Assembly (NCBI GenBank): GCA_020746835.1
Contig: JAGPNK010000016.1
Location: 855,844 to 919,843, forward strand
Direction: 5' to 3'
DNA length: 64,000 bases
Origin: Stachybotrys elegans
Taxonomy: Eukaryota > Ascomycota > Sordariomycetes > Hypocreales > Stachybotryaceae
A model generated the notes under the pieces. The model had not been told where the DNA came from and made no database searches. It worked only from the letters and a program-made list of their open reading frames with translations. The position numbers and the translations under genes were made by a program. Positions 37,514 through 50,222 of this stretch are shown piece after piece (position 1 is the first letter of the stretch; each line of letters starts with the position of its first letter).

Positions 37514-38791
37514 ATAAGGAAAAGAGTATATAGTATAGAGTATAAATAGTAAAGAGTAAATAAATAGTAGAGATAGTTTTAGTGCCCTAGTAACTAATAT
37601 AGTTATAAATAGTAGAGAGAAACAATAATAAGGCTATTGTCAGGCTGCCTGTATAGGGTAGCCAACTGGCCGAGTGGCCGAGCCACAGGTGGCTGCGAGC
37701 ACTATCACAAGCCACATGACCATGCGCAGGCATGTGATGCGACGGGATGTCGAGCTGGCCTCATACACGTATACGTACAGAGGGTTAGGGCGGGATCGGT
37801 GCCCGGCTGGGAAGCTTCGGTTGACTTATTGAATAAGGTTGCGCTGTAGAAGCCTTGCTGTGACCTATGCCCAGATGGAGAGCGCCACTAGCGATACTAA
37901 TGGAAAGCTTTGACTGATAACGCTGGAAAAGCCATTGGTCCAGGCTGCTAATAGAGCTGCCGAAAAGCTTGTTCAGCCTACAGCTATATAAAGCCCTTAA
38001 GCCCCTAGCTTAAAAGAAAAGAATTCCTTATATATATTACTTAAACATCCACTAAGATTAATATTAATATAGAATTAAATAATAATACTAGTAATAATAT
38101 AGCTACTCTAGTAGCTATAATAGCCCTAGCTACCACCCCTGTCTATATCCCTAATAATATTATTATTAAGGTAAGTCCTTCTAAACAGTCTAATAATAGT
38201 ATTGCTAATAGTCTAGAAATAGAATAACTTATATATACTGCCTTTATATAGTAATTCTAATAAAAAATTATAGTTAAAGCCTAGAAAAAAAAGCAAAAGG
38301 AAGGGCCCTAGGCTACTTAAAAAGCTGCCTGAGAGACTAGCAGTAGAGGCTAGCTATATTAAAAATAGCTATAAATAGCTATTTGGCTTGGTTTTTTAGT
38401 TAGGGTTTTTAGTTGGTTTTTAGGATTAGTTTTTAAATTAAATACTCTTACTGCCTTCTTACCAAATTATATATCTAATACCCCTATAATATAACTATAT
38501 TGTTTATTAGTACTCACTATAGCTTAATGTTATTTAATTAAATACTAATACTATTATAGAGAGCTATTCTTAGATATAGTTAGAGACTAAAGAGATTAGT
38601 AGAGGCTATGGTAATATAAGGGCAAACTAAACAATATATTAGAAGCTATAGTTATGTATGGAAGTATATAATGCATTGAAAGCCATAGTTATATATAGAA
38701 AAGCAATAGTATATAGAAATAGGTCTAGAGTAAGCTAGAAAAGATAGTAAAAAAAACAGTATAAGCCTTTTAAATCTTATGCTTAGAAGGG
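37514..38791 (-). mobile_element. E28: full-length E repeat with unmutated block
   Basis: A 1278-bp copy flanked by the 15-bp repeat aaaataatctttata (37499-37513 and 38792-38806). About 37640-37975 is nearly unmutated and GC-rich, while both ends are strongly AT-rich. A 70-codon frame at 37637-37849 crosses the GC-rich block and is not regarded as a gene. Confidence 0.93.
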
Positions 38792-38817
38792 AAAATAATC
38801 TTTATAAATATATATTT

Positions 38818-40185
38818 CCTTCCTAAGTATAAAGTTTAAAAGGCTTATACTGTTTTTTTACTATCTTTTCTAGCTTACCTTGCATCTATTCCTATATACC
38901 ATTGCTATTTCCTATATTATATATGCCTAGCTTTCCCTATGGCTTCTTTATATTATATATTAGCCTTTTTATATAGCCATAGCTTCTTTATAGCCTTCTG
39001 TATATAACTATAGCTTCTAATGCATTATATAGTACCTTCTGCACACAACTATAGCTTCCAATATATTATTTATCTATTTTATATTATAAAGGTATTAAAT
39101 ATATAATTTAAAGGTAGTAAAAGTAATTAATTTAATAATTAAACTAAAAAATCAACTAAAAACTTATATTAAAAAACCAAGTTAATTCCATTAGGGCTTC
39201 TAAAGTAAGCTATATATCTATAGTCCTCTATAATCTATTTATAAGATTAATTTTCTAGCTAAAGAGCTTATTATTAAAGAGCTAGCTTTTTTTAGTTTAT
39301 TTACTTTTCTATTCTTTATATTCTAGCTCTAAATTAGCTAGAAAAAAGAGATAGTAGAAGTTATTCTATTATATTCTAGACTATTAGTAATACTATTATT
39401 CAACCCCTTAGAATAACTTACTTTATAAATAACTTTACTAGTATTAGTAGTAGTAATAGCTAAGGCTACTATAGCTACTAAAGTAGCTTTAATAGAGGGA
39501 TTTAATCCCTTTAATATAGCTATATTATTATAGATATAGGTATTATTTACTTATATTTTAATTATTTTAATTAGCTATAAAATATAAGTAAATAGTAGGA
39601 TATAGATAATAAATTTATCTCTTTTAAGCTAGAGATTTAAGGGCTTTATATAGCTATAAATAAGGTAGATTATGCTTTTCTCTATTAGTAGCCTAAAGTA
39701 ATAGCTTTTTTAGTATTATTAGTTAAAGCTTTCTATTAGTATTATAACCTTATAATTATAGCTAGTAATGCTCTCTATCTAGGTATAGATTATAATAAGG
39801 CTTCTATAGTATAACCTTATTTAATAAGTTGATTAAAGCTTTCAAGCTAGGCACTATTAGAGGCTTCTATCTAGTTTAATCCTACCCTAACCCTTTATAT
39901 ATATATATATATATATATCTATAAGAGGCTAGCTTAATATCCTATTATATTATATATCTATATATAAGCTTAGTATGGCTTATAATAGTATAAGTTATAG
40001 CTATCTATAACTCGGTTACTTAGCTATTTAGCTAGTTAGCTACTCTATATAGACAGCCTAATAATAGCCTTATTATTATTTCTCTTTACTATTTATAACT
40101 ATATTAGTTACTAAAGTACTTAGTACTATCTCTACTATTTATTTACTCTTTACTATTTATACTCTATTATATACTCTTTTCTTAT
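38818..40185 (+). mobile_element. E29: full-length E repeat back-to-back with E28
   Basis: A 1368-bp copy flanked by the 15-bp repeat tataaatatatattt (38803-38817 and 40186-40200). Its left target repeat overlaps the right repeat of E28 by 4 bp. Confidence 0.92.
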
Positions 40186-40344
40186 TATAAATATATATTT
40201 AATAAAGTAATAAAATAAACTAATATTTAAAATAAAATAAATTATTTATATTATAATTATAAATACTATAAGTGTTTATTATTAATAGTAACTTTATTTA
40301 AAATTTAAATAAGTCTTTATAATTATTATATATATTAGTTTATA

Positions 40345-40401
40345 ATAAGGAAAAGAATATATAGTATAGAGTATAAATAGTAAAGAGTAAATAAATAGTA
40401 G
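40345..40401 (-). mobile_element. E30: 57-bp E fragment, the shortest copy
   Basis: Only the 3' terminal 57 bp are present. It is flanked by atattRgtttata-like 13-mers (40332-40344 and 40402-40414) that differ by one G/A change. Confidence 0.8.
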
Positions 40402-40467
40402 ATATTAATTTATATATATTTAATATACTAATAATAGATTATAAATGCTTTAATATATATATTTAAT

Positions 40468-40631
40468 TACTTAGTTAGTTATTCTATATATAAGGGTAGT
40501 ATAATAATAGCCTTATTATTATTTCTTTTTACTATTTATAATTATATTAGTTACTAGAGTACTTAATACTATCTCTACTATTTATTTACTTTTTACTATT
40601 TATACTCTATATTATATATTCTTTTTCTTAT
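40468..40631 (+). mobile_element. E31: 164-bp 5'-truncated E repeat
   Basis: It starts tacttagttagtt. It is flanked by the 14-bp repeat tatatatatttaat (40454-40467 and 40632-40645). Confidence 0.85.
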
Positions 40632-40710
40632 TATATATATTTAATATTAAATAGATTAAATTCTATTTAAATATAATAGTAAAGTAAATTATAATAATTT
40701 TATAATATTA

Positions 40711-41790
40711 TAATAAGAAAAAGAATATATAGTATAGAGTATAAATAATAAAGAGTAAATAAATAGTAGAGATAGTATTTAGTACTCTAATAACTAATAT
40801 AGTTATAAATAGTAAAGAGAAATAATAATAAGGCTATTATTAGACTGCCCTTATATATAGAGTAGCTAACTAGCTAAGTAGCTAAGCTATAGGTAGCTAT
40901 AAGTACTATTATAAGCCATATATATATAGGTATATAATATAATAGAATATTAAAATATATATATGTAGAGAGTTAGGATAGGATTAGACTAGATAAAAGG
41001 CTCTAATAGTATTTGGCTAGAAAGCTTTAGTTAACTTATTAAATAAACACTAACTAACTAAATAAAATTATACTATAGAAGCCTTATTATAATCTATACC
41101 TAGATAGAGAGTACTATAATACTAATAAAAAGCTTTACCTAATAATACTAGAAAAGCCTATAACTATAATTATATAAAGTTACCATTACTTTAGGCTACT
41201 AATAGAGAAAAGCTTAATGTTTATAGCTATATAAAGCCCTTAAGCCCCTAGTTTAAAAGAGATAAATTTATTATTTATATCTTACTATCTACTTATACCT
41301 TATAGTTACTTAAAATATAAGTAAATAATACCTATACTTATAATAATATAGCTACTCTAGTAGCTATAGTAGCCTTAGCTACTACTATTACTAATGTTAG
41401 TAAAGTTATTTATAAAGTAAGTTACTCTAAGGGGTTTTCTTTAACTTATTAATATAAATTATTAATAGACTCTTAAGCTATAGCTATAGTCTTACTTATC
41501 TAATAATAGTATTACTAATAGTAATAGAATAACTTTTACTACTCTTTTTCTCTAGCTAATTTAAAGCTAGAATATAAAAAGTAAAAGAGTAAATAGACTA
41601 AGAAAAGCTAGCTCTTTAATAATAAATCTCTTAGCTAGAAAGTTAATTTTATAAATAGATTATAAAGAACCCTAGTATAATTAGCTTGGTTTTTTAGTAT
41701 AAGTTTTTAGTTAGTTTTTTAGTTTAGTTATTAAATTAATTACTTTTACTATTTTCTTACTAAATTATATACCTAATGTCCCTATAATAT
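40711..41790 (-). mobile_element. E32: E repeat lacking its 5' terminal part
   Basis: It has the E 3' end near 40711 and about 1.08 kb of E sequence. It breaks off after cctataatataaaat where E33 begins, with no target repeat at the junction. A deletion joining two copies is likely. Confidence 0.75.
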
Positions 41791-41792
41791 AA

Positions 41793-42249
41793 AATATATA
41801 ATAGTAAAGAAAAAGAATAATAAGGCTATTATTAAGCTATTTATATAGACTAGCTAATTAGCTAAATGGCTAAGTGACTAAGCTATAGATAGCTATAACA
41901 TTATAAGCTATACTAAATATATATAGGTATATAATATAATAGGATATTAAGATATATAGAGGGTTAGTTAAGATTAGACTAAATAGAAAGCTTTAATTAA
42001 CTATAACTATCTCTAGATAGAGAATACTACTAGTAATATAAATAAAAAGCTTTAATAAACTATAACTATAAGGTTAGAAAAGCTTATAACTATAACTATA
42101 TAAAGTTACTATTACTCTAGGCTAGTAATATAGCTATTAAAAAGCTTATTCTACTTTTAGTCTATAGCTATATAAAGCCCTTAAGCCCCTAGCTTAAGAG
42201 AGAAGAATTCCTTATCTATATTACTTAAATATCTATTAATATAGAATTA
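41793..42249 (-). mobile_element. E33: E fragment lacking its 3' end
   Basis: E sequence from tataatagtaaagaaaaag to tatagaattaa. It lacks the usual 3' terminus and abuts E32, which fits recombination between neighbouring copies. Confidence 0.7.
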
Positions 42250-42332
42250 AAAGGTTTTTATTATATATTTATTAAATAATATTTAATATATAATTCTTTA
42301 AAACCTAAAGCTTTTTTATTTTATTATATTCT

Positions 42333-42478
42333 ATAATAAGGAAAGGAATATATAATATAGAGTATAAATAATAAAAAGTAGATAAATAGTAGAGATAATA
42401 CCTAGTGCCTTAGTAATTAATATAGTTATAAATAGTAAAGAGAAATAATAATATGGCTATTATTAGGAATATAAAGTA
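42333..42478 (-). mobile_element. E34: short 5'-truncated E repeat
   Basis: A 3'-end fragment (taataaggaaaggaat) running into E35. No target repeat was recognised. Confidence 0.75.
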
Positions 42479-42481
42479 GCT

Positions 42482-42776
42482 CTTTCCTAAGTAGAAGGTT
42501 TAAAAGGCTTATACTATTTCTTTTTTACTGTCTTTTCTAGCTTACCCTAGACCTATTCTTATACTTTATTGCTAACTAAGTAGGTTCTCTATATTACATA
42601 CACCTAGCTTTCCCTATGGCTCCTTTATATTATATGCCTTCTTATATAACTATAGCTTCTAATATATTGTTTATCTATTTATAACTATATTAATTATTAG
42701 GGCACTAAACACTATCTCTACTATTTATTTATTCTTTACTATTTATACTCTATACTATATACTCTTTTTTTTATTA
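42482..42776 (+). mobile_element. E35: E repeat with large internal deletion
   Basis: Both E ends are present (ctttcctaag and ctcttttttttatta) but only about 295 bp long. The 5' fifth is joined directly to the last 100 bp near 42673. Confidence 0.78.
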
Positions 42777-43085
42777 TATAATTAAAATATTTCTAATACT
42801 ATTATATTTAATAGAAATACTAAATTTATAATAAGAAAAAGAATATATAGTATAGAGTATAAGTAATAGAAAGTAAATAAATAATAAAGATAGTATCTAG
42901 TATTCTAGTAATTAATATAGTTATAAATAGTAGAGAAAAATAATAATAAGGCTATTATTAGGCTACCCTTATATATAAGATAGCTAACTAGCTAAATAGC
43001 TTAGTGGCTAAGCTATAAATAGCTATAACTTTATTATAAGCTATATATATATAGATATATAATATAATAGAATATTAAGCTAGCT

Positions 43086-43128
<43 letters not shown>

Positions 43129-43356
43129 TTAAAGTAGGATTAAATAGAAGGCTTTAATAGTGCCTAGCTAGAAAGCTTTAACTAACTATAACTATAAGGT
43201 TACTAATACTAGAAAAGGCTATAACTATAACTATATAAAGTTACTATTACTTTAGACTACTAATAGAGCTATTAAAAAACTTATTTAGTTTATAGCTATA
43301 TAAAGCCCTTAAGTCCCTAGCTTAAAAAAGAAAAATTCCTTATTTATATTACTTAA

Positions 43357-43789
43357 CAAGTATTTATATTTATATAGTATAAAATAATAAAGGTATAGTA
43401 ATAGAGATTAAATTAATATTTCTATAGTAATAGAGTTAAAATTAATATTAGTATAATATACTAAAAAGGGCCTATTATAATCTATAAATACCCTTAGTTT
43501 CTAGTAGCTATAATTCTAACCTTTAGCAATAGCCCTAATAATAACCTTTACTAGTAGTCTAAATCCTAACCTTTATCTATAGCCCTAATAATAACCTTTG
43601 CTAGTAGGCTTAATAATCTCTATTAGTAGCCCTAATAATAACCTTTACTAGTAGTTATAATCCTAACCTTTGCTTAGCTCTCTCTAGTATACTATATAAA
43701 TCTTAATTTTAACTCTATTACTATATAAATATTAACTTAACCCCTGCTATTATACCTTTATTATTTTATATTATATAAATATTAATACT
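43357..43789. mobile_element. TIR element (MITE-like), 433 bp, nested in E36
   Basis: Imperfect terminal inverted repeats of about 110 bp: the left end caagtatttatatttatata matches the inverse of the right end, and ataaaataataaaggtata occurs in both arms. It is flanked by ttacttaa (43349-43356 and 43790-43797), an 8-bp duplication as hAT elements make. The middle (about 43500-43680) holds three to four units of about 50 bp around agccctaataataacctt. There is no coding capacity. Confidence 0.8.
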
Positions 43790-43991
43790 TTACTTAAATA
43801 TCTACTAAGATTAATAATAATATAGAATTAAATACTAATAATAGCAATACTATAGCTACTCTAGTAGCTATAGTAGCCCTAGCTATTATCCCTATTTATA
43901 TTCCTAATAATATTATTATTAAGGTAAGTCCTTCTAAATAGTCTAATAGAAATATTATTAATAGTCTAGAAATAAAATAACTTTTATATAT

Positions 43992-45367
43992 AATAAGGAA
44001 AAGAGTATGTAGTATAGGGTATAAGTAGTAGAGAGCAAATAAATAGTAAAGGTAGTGCCTAGTGCCCTAGTAACTAATATAGTTATAAATAGTAAAGAGA
44101 AATAATAACAAGGCTATTATTAGGCTACCCTTATATATAGGGTAGCCAACTAGCTAAGTAGCCAAGCTATAGATAGCTATAACTTTATTACAAGCTATAT
44201 ATATATAGACATATAATGCAACAGGATGTTAAGCTAGCCTTAGAGAGTTAAGGTAGAATTAGACTAGATAAAAGGCTCTAACTAATAGTGTCTGGCTAGA
44301 AAGCTTTAGTTAACTCATTAGATAAACACTAATAGCACTATAGAAGCCTTACTATAACCTATGCCTAAATAGAAAGTACCACTAGTAATACTAATAAAAA
44401 GCTTTAATAATACTAGAAAAGCCTATAATATCACTTTAGGCTACTAATAGAGAAAAGCTTATTCAGCCTATAGTTATATAAAGCCCTTAAGCTCCTAGCT
44501 TAAGAGAGAAGAATTCCTTATCTATATTACATAAACCTAGTTTATTAATATAGAATCAAATAATAACACTAGTAATAATATAGTAGAGAGATAAAATCTC
44601 TCTACTAAAGTTACTTTAGTAACTATAGTAGCCCTAGCTATTACCTCTATTTATATCTCTAATAATATTATTATTAAGGTAAGTTCTTTTAAGTAGTCTT
44701 TTAATAATAGTATTACTAATAGTCTAAAAATAGAATAACTTTTATATATTACTTTTATATAGCAATTTCAATAAGAAATTATAGCTAAAGCCTAGAAAAA
44801 AAAGCAAAAGAAAGGGCCTTAGGCTGCCTAAAAAGCTACCTAAGAGGCTGGTAGCAGAGGCTAGCTATATTAAGAATGGCTGTAAATAGAGGGCCCTAGA
44901 ATAAGGCTTGCTTTAGGAGCTAGAGACAGTTAGAGTTGCTCTAAGAGAGTTAGCTTGGCTTTTCAGTTGGGGTTTTTAGTTGGTTTTTAGAATTGGTTTT
45001 TGAATTAAACGCTCTTGCTATTAAATTGTATGCCTAATGCCTCTGTAATGTAACATTTAATTAAATGCCAATACTATTATAGAGAGAATAGACTGCAGTA
45101 GCCAAAGCGTAAGTAATGTGTCAGAAGCTGTAGTTGTGTGCAGGAGCTAAGGGTGTGCGATGCGTTGGAAGCCGTAGTCGTGTGCGGAAGCTGTGCGGCT
45201 GCGAAGAAGCATGTGATGCGAAGGAGCCGTGGGGGAAGCTGGGCGCTGGTCACGTGATGCGGGGAACCTGCTTAGTCAGCAACGGTCTGTGAGAACAGGT
45301 CCAGGGTAAGCTGGAAAAGACAGTGAAAAAAACAGTGTAAGCCTTTTAAACCTCATGCTCGGGAGGG
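43992..45367 (-). mobile_element. E37: full-length, best-defined E repeat, nested in E36
   Basis: A 1376-bp copy flanked by the 13-bp repeat aacttttatatat (43979-43991 and 45368-45380). About 45090-45366 is nearly free of RIP and shows the original 5' region, including ggtcacgtgatgcgg and aaacagtgtaagcc. Confidence 0.94.
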
Positions 45368-45955
45368 AACTTTTATATATTCCTAATATATAGTGATTCT
45401 AATAAAGAATTATATCTAAAGCCTAGAAAAAGGGTAAAAAAAGAAATAAAAAGCTAAAAAGAAAGCTAGAGATAGAATTAAAATATATTAAAAGCAATAG
45501 TAAATACTAGCTATAAAGCCCTAGTATAAGGCTTACTTTAAAAGCCTTAATAAAATTAGCTTGGTTTTTTTTATTAAGGGTTTTAATTAGTTTTTACATT
45601 AGTTTTTAAATTAATTACTCTTACTATCTTCTTATTAAATTATATATTTAATGCCTCTATAATATAATATTATAAAGAGCTATTTAAAAAGAGCCACTAA
45701 GTAATATACTAGAAGCTATAGTTATATATAGAAGCTATATAACTATAAAGGAACTATAGTTATATAAGAAAGTCAAGCTATAAAGAAGTATATAATATAA
45801 AGGAGCTATAGGGAAAGCTAGATATATTTAATATAGGAAACCTACTTAATTAGCAATAGTATATAGAAATAGGTCCAGGGTAAGCTAGAAAAGATAGTAA
45901 AAAAAACAGTATAAGCCTTTTAAACCTTATGCTTAGGAGGGATACTAAATTTATA

Positions 45956-46297
45956 TTAGAATTTTAAAGAGATTTATTTAATATACTTAAAATAAAATTA
46001 CAATATAATATAATATATTATTTTTAGACTAATAGAATATTAAAATCAATAAATTAAATAGTTAAGTAAGCTATTAGATACTATATAATAATATTAAATA
46101 TTAAATAGATAGAAGTTATATTAATAATATAATTCTATTTAAATAATAGCCTAAATATAATTATAAAGATTAGCTTATATAAGCTATTAATAGGCTTTAA
46201 GCTAGTAAGTATAAATATATCTATAGCTAAGTATAAAAGAATAAATAAAAATATATTTACTATACTATAATAACTATATATTAAGAAAGTATAGTAT
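45956..46297. other. Very AT-rich substrate sequence
   Basis: Non-E DNA beside E36; no feature was recognised. Confidence 0.3.
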
Positions 46298-46768
46298 AAT
46301 AAGGAAAAGAGTATATAGTATAAAGTATAAATAATAAAAAGTAAATAAATAATAGAGATAGTATTTAGTACCCTAGTAATTAATATAGTTATAAATAGTA
46401 AAGAAGAAGAATAATAAAGTTATTATTAGGCTGCTTATATAGAGTAGCTAACTAGCTAAGTAGCTAAGCTATAGATAGATACTATTATAAGCTATATATA
46501 TATAAATATATAATATAATAGAATGTTAAGTAAAATAGATATATATACTATACTAATAGTACCTAGCTAGAAAGCTTTAGTTAACTTATTAAATAAAGTT
46601 ATTAATACTATAGAAGCCTTACTATAATCTATACCTAGATAAAGAGTACTACTAGCTATAACTATAAGGTTATAATACTAATAGAAAGCTTTAATTAAGC
46701 TAGAGAAGCCATTACTTTAGGCTACTAATAGAGCTATTAAAAAGCTTATTTAGTCAATAGCTATATAA
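46298..46768 (-). mobile_element. E38: 5'-truncated E repeat
   Basis: It keeps the 3' end (ataaggaaaagagtatatag) and stops at agctatataaat. No certain target repeat was found. Confidence 0.78.
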
Positions 46769-48345
46769 ATATTAGGAATAAAAGTCTACTAGAAGAGTAA
46801 GTAAATATATAATAGAGTTATAAAGGGCTTATAGCTAGATTTAAATTAATAATGGTTTTAATTCTTACTCCTTTATTTTAATATAGTCTCTATTCTAGAT
46901 ATTCTATCTAGAACTAAGTTATTCTAGTACTAGTCTATATATAACCTTACTAAGGCCTTAAGGCTATCTAGGGAATCTAGACCTATAGATTATAATAGAC
47001 TATTCTCTTTTACTATAACTATTCTTAACTATAGAAAAGGGTTTTAAAGATCTTATAGAGACTTTATAGCCTTTTATATATATATAGTAGTAAAAGTAAA
47101 GTTTATAAAGGCCTAAAAGAAATAGTTATAAGGGTTTTTAAAAAGCTTTTATACTTTTATAATAAATAGTAAGGAATTTATAATAAGATTATAGATCTAT
47201 ACTAGCTAGATCTATTAATAGTTAATAATAGAAAAAATCTATTACTTTAGTTCTATAGAAAGACTATTCTATTAAAGGTACTTAATAATCTATTTATAGT
47301 AAATATTAAACAGAGTATTATAATTAAGCTATAAACTTATAATATAGTATTTAATTATTAAACTTTATTTAATATAGTATAGTAGTAAGTACTATATTAA
47401 AATACTATAGTAAATATAAAGTAAGGCTATAGCTACTTATACTACTAGTTACTAGCAATATAAACCTTACTATCTTTATAATTTTAATCTTTTTTTTTCT
47501 TTTTTCTTTAGCCCTTTTATTTAAGGAATAAATACTCTATTTACTCTACTATATTAGTAAGGTTATTACTAATATATAATAGCTCTTTTACTCTCTCTCT
47601 CTCTTTTATTACTAGCTATATTAGTAAGTTCTTTTTCTTTACCTTCTTTATAGTTGCTTTTTACCTTTATAAAGTACTTATAGCTATATTTCTAGGCATT
47701 AGTTTACTATTTACTAACTTTAGGAAAGAAAATAGGTTTTCATTTAATATATTCTCTTGCTCTCTCTTTTCTATTATATTATAAGTAGTATACTTATATA
47801 TTATAGTGGGTTTATAAAGGCTTTATTACTAATCTAACTTAATATCTATATTTAATATCTCTATACTCTAGTTAACTAGAAGCCTAAGGATAAGAAAGGT
47901 AAGGATATTCTAATGCTAGTCTATAAGCTTAAGTCTAGCTATAAGTAGTATTATCTTTATATTCTCTCTTTAAGTTAGTATAGTAGGCTTTAATCTCTTA
48001 TAGCTATATTATTTAAGTATACTTAGTATTTTAAAAGACATAAAGATTATATTTCTATATATCTTCTTAGAAAATAAAAGAGAGGTCTATAAGTTTATTA
48101 TTAATATACTACTAGCTATATAATTTAGACTATAAGGCCTTTTAAAAGCTAGCTATCCTATAGTAAGAAATAGGTAATAGGCTAATCTATAAGGGCTATA
48201 ATAAAGTATATTAATAGATATCTCACTATATATTTACTACTAACTATTAAATAGCTACTTTTTAAGGCTATTTAATAGACTAAGTAAGATCTTTAGTAGG
48301 CTAAGGAATAGTTAGCTAATCTAGCTGCTACTGCTATAAGTTTCT
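46769..48345. other. AT-rich unassigned relic
   Basis: Decayed, possibly coding-derived DNA without a readable domain. CT-rich stretches lie near 47490-47520 and 47590-47620. It lies beyond the 3' side of Gypsy-3. Confidence 0.3.
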
Positions 48346-48361
48346 TTATAATCTAATTATA

Positions 48362-48543
48362 TATTGTAGCTACCTATGGCTCGGCCACTCAGCTAGTTGC
48401 CTACCCTATATGCCTAATAATAGCCTTATTATTGTTTCTCTTTACTATTTATAACTATATTAATTACTAGGGTACTAAATACTATCTCTACTATTTATTT
48501 ACTTTCTACTACTTATACTCTATATTATATACTCTTTTCCTTA
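48362..48543 (+). mobile_element. E39: 182-bp 5'-truncated E repeat
   Basis: It starts tattgtagctacc. It is flanked by ttataatctWattata-type 16-mers (48346-48361 and 48544-48559) with one mismatch. The part near 48370-48410 is little mutated. Confidence 0.88.
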
Positions 48544-48559
48544 TTATAATCTTATTATA

Positions 48560-49170
48560 AGTTTATTACTAATAGTTTCCTAGGCTACTATTACTATTAC
48601 TAATCTTATAAATATTTAAATAGTACTTTATACTATTACTATTGCCTAAACTAGCTTTATAATTAATATTATTTAGTATATATATATTATTACTAAGTGC
48701 TAAATTAGTTAGGTTTCTATAAGTATCTTCACTATATTCTATATATATACTATTAATTTACTATATCTAGCCTACTATTTAAAAGCTTATTTTAAACCTT
48801 AGTATATTAGTTAGGCCTAACTATCTTTCTTTTCTTTTAGAGAACTTTAAGAATAATAATAAAGATAATAAAAAGGAAAGGAGAGAGTAGGGGCCCTTTA
48901 GGATTATAATAATATACCTTTAGGTATTTTTTAAGCTTTTAGTATCTTTAAGGCCTTTTCTTACTTTATTCTACTATATTTTATTTCTTAATATCTAGTA
49001 TACTATCTTTAGATATTAACTAATAAATTCTTTAATATCTTTATTTCTTTCTTACTTATACCTTTCTATAACCATACTATTACTATCTCTCTATTTTTCC
49101 TTACTTTCTATATCTTTTAACTTTCTTTTATTATATTATTATAAACCTTTACTATATTATATTAAAACTA
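48560..49170. other. AT-rich segment beyond the Gypsy-3 chromodomain
   Basis: It lies downstream of the Gypsy-3 coding remnant and may include its 3' untranslated region or LTR. No LTR ends could be identified. A purine tract at 48870-48893 is on the wrong strand to be the Gypsy-3 polypurine tract. Confidence 0.3.
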
Positions 49171-50222
49171 ACTATTATAGGCCTTCTATAGAAGCTTTAA
49201 AATAAAGTTTTTATAAATTATCTATAAATTATCTTTATTAGAATATTCTTTTATTTTATAAAATACTTTCTATAATAATATTCTCTATATTTAATAATAT
49301 ATTTAACCTTATATATTTTATTATCTTTAATAGCTATTTTCTATAATAAGGAAAAGAGTATATAATATAGAGTATAAATAGTAAAAAGTAAATAAATAGT
49401 AAAGATAATATCTAGTACTCTAGTAATTAATATAGTTATAAATAGTAAAGAAAAATAATAATAAGGCTATTATTAGGTATATAAAGTAACTAACTAACTA
49501 AATGGCTAAGTAACTAAGCTATAAGTAGCTATAATATTATAAGCTATACTAAGCTTATATATAGGTATATAATAGAATAGAATGTTAAGTTAACCTCTTA
49601 TAGATATATATATATAAAGGGTTAGGGCAGGGTTAGACTAAATAGAAGGCTCTAACTAATAGTGCCTAGCTAGAAAGCTTTAGTTAACTTATTAAATAAG
49701 GCTACCTATATACTATATAAGCTTTAACTAGGATAGCTACATTAGGAGTATATTAATACTATAAAAGCCTTACTATAACTATAACTGTAACCTATACCTA
49801 GATAGAGAGTACTACTAGCAATACTAATAGAAAGCTTTAATAATGCTAGAAAAGCCTATAACTATAACTATATAAGGTTACTATTGCTTTAGACTGTTAA
49901 TAGAGCTATTAAAAAGCTTATTCTATAGTTTATAGCTATATAAAGCCCTTAAGCCCCTAGCTTAAAAGAGAAGAATTCCTTATCTATATTATATAAATAT
50001 CTATTAAAATGAATATTATTATAAAATCAAATAGTAATATAAATATAGCTATATAAATAGCTATAGTAATTATAGCTACTATTATAAAAAGGCCTTCCCC
50101 CCCTTTATTAGTTATCTATAATATAAGTTATTCTAAGGGATCTTTTAATAATAGTATTACTAATGGTAATAGAATAACTTTTATATACCCCTAATATATA
50201 GTAATTCTAATAAGGAATTGTA

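Larger units (their letters stand above)
42831..45941 (-). mobile_element. E36: full-length E repeat carrying a TIR element and E37
   Basis: It is flanked by the 14-bp repeat atactaaatttata (42817-42830 and 45942-45955). About 1.28 kb remain once the two nested insertions are taken out. A TA run followed by a GA run lies at about 43088-43128. Confidence 0.93.

Noticed and set aside
37662..37700. tRNA-like A box (tggccgagtgg) in E copies
   Set aside because: It resembles the 5' part of tRNA-Leu/Ser, but it lies on the strand opposite to the inferred E transcript, no good B box follows at the right distance, and no tRNA fold is visible.
37637..37849. 70-codon plus-strand frame
   Set aside because: It reads the E repeat in the orientation opposite to the frame in E46, inside the unmutated island of E28. 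The frame is not conserved among copies.
40970..43140. gagagttag/gggttag motifs as telomeric repeats
   Set aside because: They occur once per E copy as part of the element; there is no TTAGGG array anywhere in the window.
43500..43690. Regularly spaced repeats as a CRISPR-like array
   Set aside because: There are three to four diverged units inside a terminal-inverted-repeat element in a fungal genome. The units adjoin imperfectly and there are no spacers of constant length.
48870..48893. Purine tract as polypurine primer site of an LTR element
   Set aside because: It is on the plus strand while the adjacent Gypsy-3 is minus, and no LTR start follows it.
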